Of a DNA stretch of 64,000 nt, positions 13,199-25,424 are shown piece after piece. How positions within the stretch are numbered: the first letter of the stretch is position 1; the number at the start of each line of letters is the position of its first letter. Below the pieces are notes generated by a model. The model was given only the letters and a program-made list of their open reading frames with translations. It was not told where the DNA came from and did no database searches. The DNA comes from Chionis minor (lineage: Eukaryota > Chordata > Aves > Charadriiformes > Chionididae), in contig VZSF01007904.1 in assembly GCA_013398295.1 (NCBI GenBank), positions 277,332 to 341,331 on the forward strand. The letters run 5' to 3'. Made by a program: the position numbers and the translations under genes.

Positions 13199-15019
13199 AT
13201 ATTTCACTAAATGGAAACAACCTAAGGACACACTGACTTTTTTGCTCCTTTAGCAGAGAGATTTCATCTTTGCATGTTTCTTCCTCCAGGAGTTTGAACT
13301 TGCTGGAGTGAGACTTTTTGTTCCCCTTTGAAAAATAGCAGCAAGGGAGCAATCAACTTTGTTTTACCTCTCGTGAGCCATAACCTCCAGAAGCGTGATG
13401 AAAAACTGACATGAGAGCTCTGAAGTGGATAGCTTATTTATGTGAAATAAACATGAAGTAGCAACATAGAAAGGTAAACAACAAGCAGGACACACCACCT
13501 TTGGTGTACATTCCCAAGCCACTGATGCACTTAAATTTTTTTAAATTATTAGTTAGTCATTGCAAACGAAATTAAAACAATTAAAACCCTTAGGATATTA
13601 ATTTATGGGAGTGTAGGCTCTTGGAGCAGAGCAGTGGATTGGGCAGCTCTCATTCTGGGGAGTTCATGGCACCATCCAGGCTGGAAACGTGTTGCTAAAG
13701 AAGTTGTGAGTAAGGTCATTCCCTCTCCTGCTTCCCGTTACTTGCTTGGCCAACATGACCCATGTAACAGTTTCAGGAAAGCCTGTAAAGCAGCTGGCCA
13801 ACCTCAAGCTGAGCAATGATGCTAGCCTTATGAGTCTTGGAAAAATGAATGATTCACAGTTGCTCAGAGCCCGGACAAGGACCAGTAGTTTACTGCTGTC
13901 TCCTCAGGAGACCACGTGCCTGGAGGATGGCAACATCAGAAACCGCAAAAATAAAGATAAAATATTTGACCCATGACCAGCCCCAAGGAAGCCAGTGTGT
14001 TATTGTCCTTCTCTCTAGAAAGCCCTGCCATTTGCCATAACTAGGAGCCTCTTCAGTAGCCACCATAGCCCACAGTGCACAAACAGAGGTGGTAAACAAC
14101 GCTGACATTCAAGCATTTATTCAGTCAGAGCCAGCCAAGAGGTTTGAAGCAAAGCAAACAAGACCATGCTGAAGCATAACATACTCAAACAAACAAACAA
14201 AAACCCATCTGCAGACTCCAAAACCTATTCTAGCCGTGCAATTAACCTTACCTCCTGCCACTTGTCCTGCAAAGGTCCGCAGATGCAAAGCTGTGTTGGC
14301 CACCCCCAGGCAGCAGAGAGTCAGCCTTGAGAAGAGACTGGCAGGGAGACAGGAGTGAGAGTGGCAGGGCTGCTTATAAACACCAGGGTGGGGGAGGAAG
14401 AGTGACAGCCGGATTAAAGGACTCAGGCTGAAATCTAGAGGGCTGGTTTTAAGCCCATGCTTAAAACCATGCTTCCATCAGCATGGAAGGTGAAAGTTGT
14501 AAAGTTTATGACAAGGATTGTACAGTGCAGTACTTTCAGTAAAGGCTGGAAGAAATGGTACAGAAGAGATGCGGGACCCAGGATGGCTCTTGCCAGGCTT
14601 GTGCCTGTGTTAATGTAGCTGCCAAACCATTGAGGACAGAGAGCAAGAGCCTCCGAGCACTAGCAGGTAATGAACGCAAAGCAAGCCGTGGTCTACCAGA
14701 GCAATTATTCAAAGTCACTGTCATAGTTTCCAGAGGCACGGTATTAGCATCAGTATAGGGTGCTCAAAAGGCACATGCAGCTGACGTGGTGTGCAGTGGG
14801 GCTCCTGTCCTGGGCTGTGCTTGCCCCAGCCTTGGTTGTTGACCAGTAGCTTTCTCTGAAGCACAGCATGGTTAACGTCACCGGCACGCACTGAAGTGCC
14901 TTACTCGATGCCAAGTACTTCGGGATTTTTTGGTGTATAAAAATGTAACTCCCTCTGCATGAGGGCAACACCCTGTAACCCTGCATATTTTAAAGAGTTG
15001 GACTATTCTTGCCATAAAA

Positions 15020-15120
15020 AAGATCAGAGTCGCTTTATTGACTGCAGTGGAGTTAAGCTGGCTTATTCCAAAGTGAGAATTTGGCCCATTGATTTCAATG
15101 AAGCTGTTTTGATTAATCCC
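15020..15120. repeat. Relic of an ancient amniote repeat
   Basis: Core pieces are 'ATTGACTGCAGTGGAGTTA' (about 15037-15055) and 'GAATTTGGCCCATTGATTTC' followed by AATGAAGCT (about 15076-15104). They match the widespread old motif 'TTGACTTCAGTGGAGTTA' and 'GGATCTGGCCCATTGATTTC', known from reptile and bird intergenic and UTR sequence. The family is uncertain. Two submotifs in the right order make chance unlikely. Confidence 0.55.
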
Positions 15121-15768
15121 AGATGGAGACCTGGCCTGGTACAATCCCCTCCAAAAGTCCTAGGAGATTAGTAACACATAGACTAAATCACCGCCGTTAC
15201 TCAGAGCCTGGGTGGTTATCAAAAACCTGCACCTGCCGCCACGTGAAACGCTGCCGGGCTGGGGCCCAGCAATTGCAATCAGCGACTTCAGGGACCAGGG
15301 TGTGGTGAGTGAGGGCACATTCTTCAAATGCTGCCTCATGCTAGGGGCAAGATGCCAAAGTATCTCCCTTTCTTCTGCAAACATCTGGGAACGTCACCCA
15401 GGATGTGAGTCCCAGCTCTGCCGAAACCCAGGCATGGCGACATTGAGCATGCTGGGCAAGAAGACAGGGGAATCTGCTTCTTTGCATTTTTGTGATGCTC
15501 TGTAAAAATCCATAAGTGTAAAAATTGAGGATTAATCCCCCAAGCTTCAGGGAATCTGTCCCGGCAGCTGTTTGCCAATTTTGAAGAGCAAACACAACTT
15601 CATGCAGCAAAGGTAAAACTTTCTTCCCTACTCCAAATAATAATAAAAAAACCAAACCGAACCAAAACAGATCTTTTTTTCAGAAATCAGCTCCCAGTCT
15701 TTTACAGGGCAGACAAAGTTTTGCTTCCCAGTGTTATAGGCACAAGTGCCATATTTCTTGAAGGGAAT

Positions 15769-15812
15769 GACTCCACTGAAAATTACAATTGCTTGACTTT
15801 AACAGCAGTTCC
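15769..15812. repeat. Possible short relic of an ancient amniote repeat
   Basis: 'GACTCCACTGAAAATTACAA' is followed by 'TTGCTTGACTTTAACAGCAG'. The second part resembles 'CCATTGACTTTAACGGGAG', a variant of the same old repeat class. It is short and diverged. Confidence 0.3.
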
Positions 15813-18800
15813 TTTACACATGTACACACACACATGCCCGTAGAGAGACAGTGAATCTGTGCCGTGAGTTGCTGTGTGGAGAAATACCAGAATAAACCCA
15901 TTCAGTCAGGTGTTGATGGTTTTTTGGGTTGTAGAAATGCAGAGTGGATGGTACGTAGCCCATCTCCCCAGCACGTTAATCATGCAGAGGCATTATTCCT
16001 GACTAAAGGATGCCAATGTCTCTCCCCAGTCGCTGGCTGGAGTTTCCTCTCTATTTGCTTGGAGGTTGCATCACACAGGTCAAGGTGACAACAGAAGAGC
16101 TCAGCATTGCGTGCAGAGGATGCACAGCATCATCGTCAGGAAGAAAGAAATGCCTAAACTTGCAGTTCATTCACTCCAGCTCTGCCTTCCAAGCGTTTCT
16201 GAAGTCAGGCATCTGGAGCATGATGTAATCTGAAGATTGATCATCAGCAGCACATGTACAGCTGTGCACATCTGGCCTACAGGTGTTTCAGCTGCCATTT
16301 GTCAGTGACTGTATCAAACATTAAAAAGCACCCCAAGTTCGCAAAGCAATCATCCCTGTCCCACAGATTGTTCACAGAAGCCCACAAAATGCCATTGATT
16401 TTATGCAAACTGTCTCTGCTTTTTAGTGGGTGGCCCCAGGTTTCTTTGGTTGGTTATTTTTTGCTGGGGTTTTTTTGGTTTTTTTTAAAGTAAGGAGCTT
16501 TTAAACAGAGGGTTTGTTGTTATTAATTCCACTGACATTAATCCACACCGTTGAAACAGTCATAAAGGATGGCTGCTATCATCCACTTGTTGATTTACTC
16601 TTAGGAGCCAATGTTATTACAGAGCCTTTGTGCTGCACTGATGAAAAAAAGCTGAGGCTGTTCCTCCTGGTGCTCTGCTACGTACAGATGCAGCAAGACT
16701 TGCTCCCAAAGTACCTTATCTAAACAGGTCAGGAACAGGTGAAGTGGGCAGGAAAGAATGGGCAGGAAAGGTCTCATCCATGGGATAGGACCTGCTGGTG
16801 CCCAGTCCCAGTGCCAGATGCTTGTCGCTTCCCACAGGGTGCTGCCACTCATGACGTTTGCAAACTGCAGCTGAATACTTGTTGCATACAGGGAAAATAA
16901 GGAGAGGGAGGGAAAATGCTGGCTGAGCAGGCCAGATTGAAAGGGTTCCCTTGGAAAAAGAATAAAGCTGCAGATGTATATATTTATTTTTAGAGAAGGT
17001 GTTTTTCCTACAATTTATATTATTTTGGCAGGAACACAGAGGGGAGGAGAAAGTTTCCCTTTGTCCAATACTCTCTACTATTCTAAAATGGGGTGGAGGC
17101 AGAAGGGTATTTTTACATCTCATTTCATGTCTCGGTTGTGCTTATCCCTGCAGAGATGGACAGGGACCAGAGACACATTTCACACTGACTGCCAGCATTG
17201 CCAGAGCATGCTGCACACCATACTGCATACAATGCCAGCCACCCTAAGCCACCGTCTTCAGATACTCCCCAGAGGAAAAAAAACCCCATGTTCCAATTGA
17301 TAACTTCCTCCCAGATACAAGATACCAATATATAAGAACGTGTTTGTCTTGAACACCAATATATTTTACCTTCCAATACCTTAGTGCAGATACACCATCA
17401 GTCATTGTAGCCCAACCAATGGCATAAGTCGTTAATCTGTAATAGGTCATGCAACTGCCTCCTAAAATAAATTCAGCCTTAGCTTGCAAGCTGTATTTGT
17501 GTGGACTAAGACTTGTACATGGCTTTTGCTGTGAGCTTTTCAGCAGAAGTGTATGGCCCATCCATAACAACTTTGGCCTCCTTACCTGATTTCTGCGTAA
17601 CACATTTCCGTCTCTTTAGCACTGCTTTGAGTGTGCATTGCAGGCAGGCAGAACCAAGTGTCTGCCCAGAATTGCTTGTGGTCTGGCAGCTGGAACCCAT
17701 ATTGATCCGAGAAGCCCAGAGGCCAGAGGACGGGGGGCTCACGAGGCAGAGGAAGACGTGAAATGACTGCTGTCATCCTTGGCACCAGCATCATCAGCTC
17801 CAGAGCCACTCTTTAAAGATACATCTGCATCTGTGCATCTCCTCCCCAACTCCATATATTTCACTTGAGTTAGCCAAGAAGAACATCTCATTCCCTGCTT
17901 TTTTTCCCTCTCCCTGCCTCTTTATTTCACACCTCTCTTGTGTGAGTGCCTTATGGGGAGGATGAGCCCAAGGAAAAAGCGATGGGCTTTCTCTGCTGCT
18001 CTGTTATCCAGGCTGGCTGGTGGTGAACGGCTCCCTCTTGTCCCTCTTTGCCCCCAGCCACTGTCTTTCCCTGATGACTTGCCCTTTCATGGGTCAGGAG
18101 GTGCTGATGGTGTCCCCCAGTGCTTGTTCTTCTGATGCACCCCTGAGGCAGCTGGGCAGAGCCGAGGACAGAGCTTAGATCGTCCTTTCAAATGTCAAAG
18201 CAGCTCTGCTTTTTCCTGCTCCAGCTCCTCATTATCAGCTTCCACCTTTCAGCAATTATCTAGCTGCACTTTCAGTGATGTGCTGCCAAGATTTTAACAA
18301 GGGGATCTCACAAACCTACCTCCTCCTCCTGCTGTGACGAACCCCACTGCCTCACAGAGGCCAACGCACGAACTGTGGAGGAGTGCAGGGCTGGGGGAAA
18401 TATTCTTTTGTGGCGGCTCCTTCCTGTTTATAGTTTTGTGGGCTTTTTTCGTTTAATTTGCTGGTGAGGGAGGGACACAGCACCTTGGAGCAAACATTAC
18501 TAACTGCCTGGAGGTTGCTGCAGAAAGGCAGGACACAACACAGAAACTCTGAGTGTCTCAGCAGCAAAATGCTTCCTTGCAGAGCTCTCGCTTATCCTCC
18601 CTTCTGTGAGGCCAGCTCCAGGAGACTGATTTTATCTAGGCTAGGGCAATCAGCCACAAGCTGCAATGCCAAAGAAGTGGCTTTCTCTAGGTTTTTCAGG
18701 GCCCCAAAGTGCAATTTTTCCATGGGAAGCTGAGCCCACGAGTTTCTGGGTGTAATGGAGGTTACCTTGGCTTTCTCACGTTGGTGGGCACGGGTGAGCT

Positions 18801-20734
18801 ATGCCGATTCGTGTTGGAGCAGAGGTGGTTTCCGAGGAGCTCTGAGCTTGCAGGTATCTCACAGTTTCAGGATGGGGCTGCACCAGCCCTTCAGCTTCTC
18901 TCTTTTGTGAGCATCTCTCTCTCCTTCTCAAGTGGAAAGAAACTGAAGCCCCAAGGAAAGCCCAACAGCTCTCCGTTATCAGGAGCTAAGGAAAAATCAG
19001 TATCAGAGCATGCAGAGGTGTTAAACTTGTTTGTGAGGGTTGCAAACTCCTCTGGTGCTGGAGACACCTCTTTTGCTCCAGACAGTTTAGCCTTGCACAG
19101 GTGCACCTGAAGCTGGTAGAATGGTAAAGCTCATTTTCCATCTTTAAATACGAACTGGGTGCAAGAAGGTCAGCTGCATGATAGATAACAAAACAGTAAA
19201 GTATGTGGCAGTTGCTAGCAGTCAGCTAACTGCTGGTTAGTATGTTAATAGATAGGCCCATAGATTATAGACTAATAAAGCCATTTTAAATGTAGGCCAT
19301 TCTGCTAAACACAACAATGTCAACTGCAATGGATCCAGAAAATGGTATGGTGCACTTCTAAAATGCCCGTTTTTTACATTTTGTTAATATTTTTTATTAA
19401 TTAAAAAAATTACTTGTCAAAAAGAAAAATAAAGCAACAAATACATTGCAGCGTTGTTAAACTGGACTTTACACCTTACAGGTCTGGCAGCTCTTCCAGG
19501 ACAGCATGCCCTGGCATCTACTCCATAGATATAATATCTATTTAGGTGGGTGGCCGTGGGCACCAATGAGCCTTTCTGCAGCAGAGTGAGGGGATAAAAA
19601 AGGATTTAAAGCAAGATTATTCAGTCATTTCAATCAATATTGGCTGCTTGCTGACATTAGACTTAATATGAAAAAAATTTAATCAGTCCACTTCTCTCTG
19701 CTGTGGGTAGTTATTATGAGAGGAGTACTCACAAACGCTCCAGATTTATTTCAGCTGTGGGTGAGGAACTGTTTTTGGCAGCTGGTCCTGTTCCCATCCT
19801 CCCAGGTGTGCTCCATCCTGCTCCCCTGGCCAGAACGAGACATGGTCAGGAGGGCCCACGGCCATGGGCTCTGCCATTGGTTCCTTTTTTAGGTATTGTT
19901 TCTTTAGGATCTTTTATTGCTGCAGTTTTTGCCTTTCTCAACAGCAGGCAGGATAGGCTGGAGAGACAGAAACAGCCTTGGAGGGAGGAGAAAAGGCTTA
20001 AATCTCCTTTTTCTTATGCCACATCCCCATCAAACGACTAGTTACACTCCCGATAACAAACCAGGGAGCTGCCGGATGCAGGGAGGATGTTTTTGCTTGG
20101 ACCAGCCATGGGCAGATAAATCTTCCAAGGTCTGAAAAGCCTGGGGTAAATTAGATTAGAGGCTTTCCTCTAGACGGCGAGGGGTATGTTTGGTGATAGC
20201 GGGGGGCAGGGGGGGCCTGAGGCTCAGGAATGAACAACTGCGAGGGATATGTTTTTAAATGGTTTCCCAGCTGTAAGATGCACATAATTGTGGCTTTCCT
20301 TCATCTGGGAGACTTCAAGAGCGGATGGTTGATAAGGGTTCATACCAGCAAAGGCAGAAAAACACAAGGCAGGGTATCTGGTTTCAGTCTGTCTGTACCC
20401 GCAGTATTAGATCTGATTTTGGCCCTCTCTCCTCACCCTGCATGTACACAATTATCTGAATTCCTTTCTCCATTGCTTCCTCCCCTCTGAAGCCTTGCAG
20501 ACTGGCCCTGCTGCCTTTTCCATTGCTTGAGGGATGGCTGTGCATTCAGGCTCTCTCCTTTCCTGGCCCATGGAGGGGTCTGTGCCACAGCCACAAGGAC
20601 CAGCACTCCCTGGAGGGCAGAAAGCAACCGCAAGGATGGAAATTTATTCCCCATGTCCATCTTTTTAGCCTTTCATGGTGGGAAGCACCCTAAAATTCAA
20701 GGGATTTCTGCTTTTTTAAGGTGCTCTTCCTTTA

Positions 20735-20760
20735 TGCCTCAGTTTCCCCTTTGTGCCTCA
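20735..20760 (-). repeat. Possible MIR fragment, antisense
   Basis: The + strand reads 'TGCCTCAGTTTCCCCTTTG'. This is the most conserved part of antisense MIR ('TGCCTCAGTTTCCCCATCTG'). Only about 20 bp matches and the flanks are not clearly MIR, so chance or a longer diverged fragment are both possible. Confidence 0.3.
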
Positions 20761-23648
20761 TGTGTACTGCCCACCTCTGGTTGTGTTCAGAAAGACGTCC
20801 CTCGGTTCCTTGCACTGCAGCTGGGTCTCCCAAGGTACTATTGCACAAGCAGGTACAAGCTGGTTTCCCAGGCAGATGTGTGGGAATCAGGTAGAAGGAC
20901 ACGACTGAGGTGCTGGTGTCCCACCTTACACTGTCGACATCTTTTTTTTCCCCACCCAAGCACCCTGTTGCAGTGTGGTCAAGTGGAAGGAGAACCCTTT
21001 TGAAAATGCATGTGTGGAAATGGCTTTCCAAAATACAGCTTTCCATCCCTTTTAGGGGTTGCCCCACTCTGGCTTTTCCTGCAAGGGAGGGCACATGCCT
21101 ACCTGCTCTCAAAGTTTCTGCTGTTGTTAAGCAGTATGACACTTTTCCTAAAAAGTTGCATTTTTCCACCCTCCAAAACACAAAAAGGTTTTAAATTTCA
21201 AATATATGCCACTGTCCATTTTGACTCTGGGGAAAGCTGACAACTCCATAACATAACTCGAGAATATCTTTTTGGTAGAGATCCAGTCAATGCCTGCAGT
21301 AAGTGTAGCTTTATGTACGCTATACGCAGAACAGCATATCCTTTCTTCCTTTGACTTTACATAAACATGAACAAAACATGTGCAGATAGTTTTCCTGTCC
21401 TTAAACAGAACAGAGACCCGTGTTTTCATAATCACGCCTAAAGATTTGATGAATTCAACTGAAATTCTCCTTGTGTAAAACCTTGTGGGTTTTAGCCTTT
21501 TTGAATCAAGTTATATGTAGAAATTTCAGCATGGGAATTGCAGAATCGAAAACCCTTTGAAAATTCTTCTGTTGTCACTGACATCACTTTCTGACTGACT
21601 CATCCAGTTTTGACTGACAGAGCAATAGCTTCTCTCCAAAACTCTAGAAACGGGTGGGGTTGCCTTCAGCTGTGGAGCAATTGCTCTTGTTTTGGGTGAA
21701 GCAGGCAGAGGGAGAACAGCATCAGGTGAAGAGGATCCTTCATAGGAGGGCTCAGTGGGTTTGTGGACACAGCAGGAGAGAAGCAAGGCTGCATGCACAA
21801 CCTGTGCTTGGGCATACCTTAACTTCAGCTTGCTATGTGAGACCAAGTACTTCTTAGGCAGGAGGGAGGTAAGAGGCATCCCACCTCCCGGGGTTAAGGA
21901 GCCGTGCTGGTTTGCTAAAGTTTGGGCAGGCACTCTGCTGGGAACACATTTCACCTAATCTAGGTAGCTGGTTTGCCTGTGTACTTCCCAACCTGCTGGT
22001 TGTGAGTCCAGTTCCAGGCTAGGTCCTGGCAGCCACCACCTCACCTCCACCCTAACACATCTCTGCTGCTTCACGGCGGCTGCAAGTTTAATGGTGCTGT
22101 GATAAAAGCCAAGCCAAAATAACTCCCCGTGCTTCCTTAGGTCTCCTTCATATGACTCACAGAAACACTCAGCCCATGCATAGTTGGAAGGCGATTTTGG
22201 GAGGCTCAGAACTAGATCAAAACAAACTTAATTTCCTCCAGGTCCAGGTGGGATGCTGCTTTGCAAGATTTGCATGCTGCCTTTCGGCTTTCCACCCACT
22301 GTTGTCACAGCCTCCCAACACACAGTCACATGGAAGCCTTGAGCAGTTTTGGACCGTGGCTGCTTTCCACTTGCCCCATGCTCTGGAACAGCTGGACCAT
22401 TTTTGCCCAGTCTCCAGACAACAAAAACAATGACAAGAAAGAGGAATCACCATTGGGCATGGAAAATGTTCAGCTCAAGCAGCATAAGCTTCAGAAGGTT
22501 TGGAGCAGATAAAAAAACACGAAATGCTGGAAGGCAAAGCATACAAACCTGACTGTGGATATCACAACTGATGGTTGCCATATGCTTTTTAAAAGTAGTC
22601 ATTCCCAAGACAGTTGGGAGCAGTGTTCCCTCATTCAACAAACTCAGGAATGAGCAAGGCTAAGGGTGAATTGGGGGCATCTGGCAGTGAGTACCTCATG
22701 TAGGGACCCTGCCCATGATGATGACAACCTCTGCCCGATTAGGTGATTTCTGCATTCCCAGCAAGATCCTCCTAGGTATCTCAGATCTCTGCACTTCACC
22801 CTGCTACATAGGTCTTAATGGCAGTCCCCCTGGCTGGGAAATCTGGGATTGAGTTGGGTCATAGATGTGGGGAGAGAGGTGCACAGGATGCTCACAGGAG
22901 CCCACGTCGCCTGCCAAGAGTTGCATCCAGCACACTGTCCTGGTAGCCAGGCGAGACAGAACTCTCATGGCCAGAAGTAATCCAAATTCGGACTTTCTGC
23001 CTGAGAGTCAAGATGCTGGTATTTGTCCTCCCCTCCAGCTTGGCATTTCCTAATCTAAAAGAGAAAAATCCAATTTCTGGAACTGTTTTCTTTGGCATTT
23101 CAAAAATTCATGCCAGCCCATGCTGACCTTTTCTCTCCAAAGTCACGGGGGCTGACATGTGCGCCCCTAAGTCACGTTTTGCATTGTTCGCTGTTGTTTT
23201 TCCCTGTCCTGGTGCCTACAGGGCAGGACGCGTGCAGCGCTGGTGTGGCACGCTGGCTTACTGGGGGTATGACATAATGCAATAACCAAACTTGCTGTAT
23301 TTATTTATTTTGAAAAAATATTAAGGGCAGCTGCTACTTAGTGCCGACTGAAACATTTTATTTATTTTCTAAAGCAGGAGCGACCCCTTTTGTGTTGTAA
23401 CTCAGCATTGCTCGAACCCTGTGGTTGGACTATTCCAGAATCACTCGTCTATGTCACATTTTTCTCCTCTTGATAAACATATAGAGGCTCTCCAGCCTTG
23501 AAGGTACATGCCTGGGTAACAAACAGAAAGGTCACTGCTTGACATACATGCTCTGCCCAGTCTTGCTCAGGCTTTATCTCCAAGTAGATCCAACTCAACA
23601 GGATATTTGTTCCCCATTGACCCTATAACATGCCTGCAACATTATCAA

Positions 23649-23679
23649 CTATTGTGCAGCACCTAGCAGAATAAAGCCT
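23649..23679. repeat. Possible relic of an ancient LINE/SINE 3' end
   Basis: 'TATTGTGCAGCACCTAGCAG' and the following AATAAAGCC resemble the old motif 'TGTACAGCGCCTAGCACAAT', then GGGGCCCTG, found in many bird and reptile repeat 3' ends. It is short, so this is a motif-level call only. Confidence 0.35.
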
Positions 23680-24667
23680 TAATTAACAGCATGGACCAGT
23701 GATAGCCTGAGTAGGCTTTTGTTGTGTGTTTCCCTATATTAATCCTTTCTGGTTATTTTCATTTTGGAAAGATAAGTTTCAAGACAGTAGCAATGGGGAT
23801 CTGAGTTTATTTGGTGCTTTCTTGAGGGCTGGTTTAACATTTGCTTCCTTGGTGTTTGTTTCCCAGGGAGAAAGACCGCGGAGCTTTTTTGTCACCCATA
23901 CCCAGCAAGGCTGCCTGCTCTGCTTGCATTCTACCTCCTCAACCCATGCAGCCCCACCGCTCCCCAGCTTGCCTTGAAGCAACGCTGCTCCCCACTTCAA
24001 AACTCCATGGCCCGCAAAAAAGCAGCCCTTGAAGTTAACATCCCATTAAAATGAATGTCGAGGGGATGCTTAAACAGCAGACACAGTCTGGGGAGGGAGA
24101 CTTCAAAGGAAGCAAAACACGGCAGCAGGGATGGTGCCAAAGGCAGCACAGCTGATGGGACATCGCAGGCTGGTGGGGAAGCTGGCCAGGACAGGGGTCA
24201 GAGAGGAGCGTGACCACTGGTGTAACTTATAAGAAATTCATCATTGCAATTCAAACTCTATTCAGCAAGGATGCTTGGTCAGAAACCGCATCCACCCCGG
24301 AGGTGCCTGAAGGCAGCATCGTCAGCCCACGGACAGCGTGCCCTGCACTGACCCACTGAGCGGAGCTGGGGTCATGGCTTTGACCTCTGCTGGTTTTTAC
24401 TGCACCAAGTTGAAGGGGAAGGGGGGAGGAAACAGGCTATAAACTTATTGGTGACTGCTGAAATCAGCACCAGCTGTTGCGGGGCAAGCAGTTGGTGCGT
24501 GCTGCACCATGTCGCCGCGCACACTCCTCATCCTCCCACTCAGTGCCTGACCCTGTCCCCAGCCCCAAACGCAAGGCAAGAAGGTGGGCCAGCACCTTCC
24601 TGGTAGGGATTTTGCCTGGCTGAAGCCCACGTGGAGGGAGGAGAGGCTGGCCCCAGGGGCAGAACCG

Positions 24668-24800
24668 TTTTTTTTTTTTTTACATTCCCAAATTTAAAAG
24701 AAGTTGAAAAGTGTCCTTTAAAAAAAAAAAAACAAACAAAACCCCAAAACAAAAAAACCCACCCCCAATGAAACAAACACCAACAAAAAAACTCAAACCA
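24668..24800. repeat. T14/A13 pair and G-depleted C/A-rich tract
   Basis: A T14 run at 24668-24681 faces an A13 run at 24720-24732 across a 38-bp AT-rich spacer, so the arms could pair. From 24720 to about 24800 the + strand is almost wholly A and C with a single G. The minus strand is therefore T/G-rich with G runs of five, three and four. No coding meaning is evident. Confidence 0.7.
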
Positions 24801-25354
24801 CTTTGCTGCACTTCCTATTTCATTTGCACTCTTGGTCACGTTATGGAAATTATTTCAATTTTTTCAATCACTTTGTAACCAAACCCACCCTAAACCTATA
24901 TAAGTGAAGACCTTTGGAACCTGCTGCAAAATTTTCTGCAACCAGGGCTGTTGCTGACACCTTACATCAAGCCAGCAGCTCTTGGATCTCGTGGTTTCCA
25001 TGCTGTGGTCTTGGGCTGAGGAATGCTCCTTATGGGGCTCCTAAAGTATGGAAAAAATACAGCAGCAAGCCCTCAATTCACGTACAGAGGAAACTGCATT
25101 GGATCTGCAACACAGGAGTGCATAACAACTACATTCTGTGTTACAAGGATAAGAGAAATGCTTGAAAACTATGTTCAGCAGAGAGTTGCACCATATATGA
25201 TCTCTCAGTCCAGACACTATAATCATGCATTGTTACAATATAGTATTATGCCCTTTAGGTGTACCTTGGAGAATCACAAGGTGCCTTATGGGCACCAGTT
25301 GATTCCATCTCACATGTGCTGTAGGAGAGGAAGGGATGTACTGCAATTTCCCAA

Positions 25355-25424
25355 CCAGGGAAACTGAGGCACACGCAGAGAGAGCGATTACATAGCAAAC
25401 CTGTGCACGAGCTGTGATTACAGG
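25355..25424 (+). repeat. MIR-like CORE-SINE fragment
   Basis: 'CAGGGAAACTGAGGCACACG' followed by CAGAGAG matches the classic MIR segment 'GGGAAACTGAGGCACAGAGA'. The following 'GCGATTACATAGCAAACCTG' and 'GCACGAGCTGTGATTACAGG' can be aligned loosely with the MIR stretch that ends in CACACAGCTAGT and TGGGATTC. About 70 bp is covered. This is a genuine-looking old SINE fragment in a bird background. Confidence 0.5.

Noticed and set aside
23423..23446. GGTTGGACTATTCCAGAATC, resembling the CR1 3' end
   Set aside because: Only about 10 bases match. The TAGATGATC part, the CCTTCCAACC part and the terminal octamers are missing.
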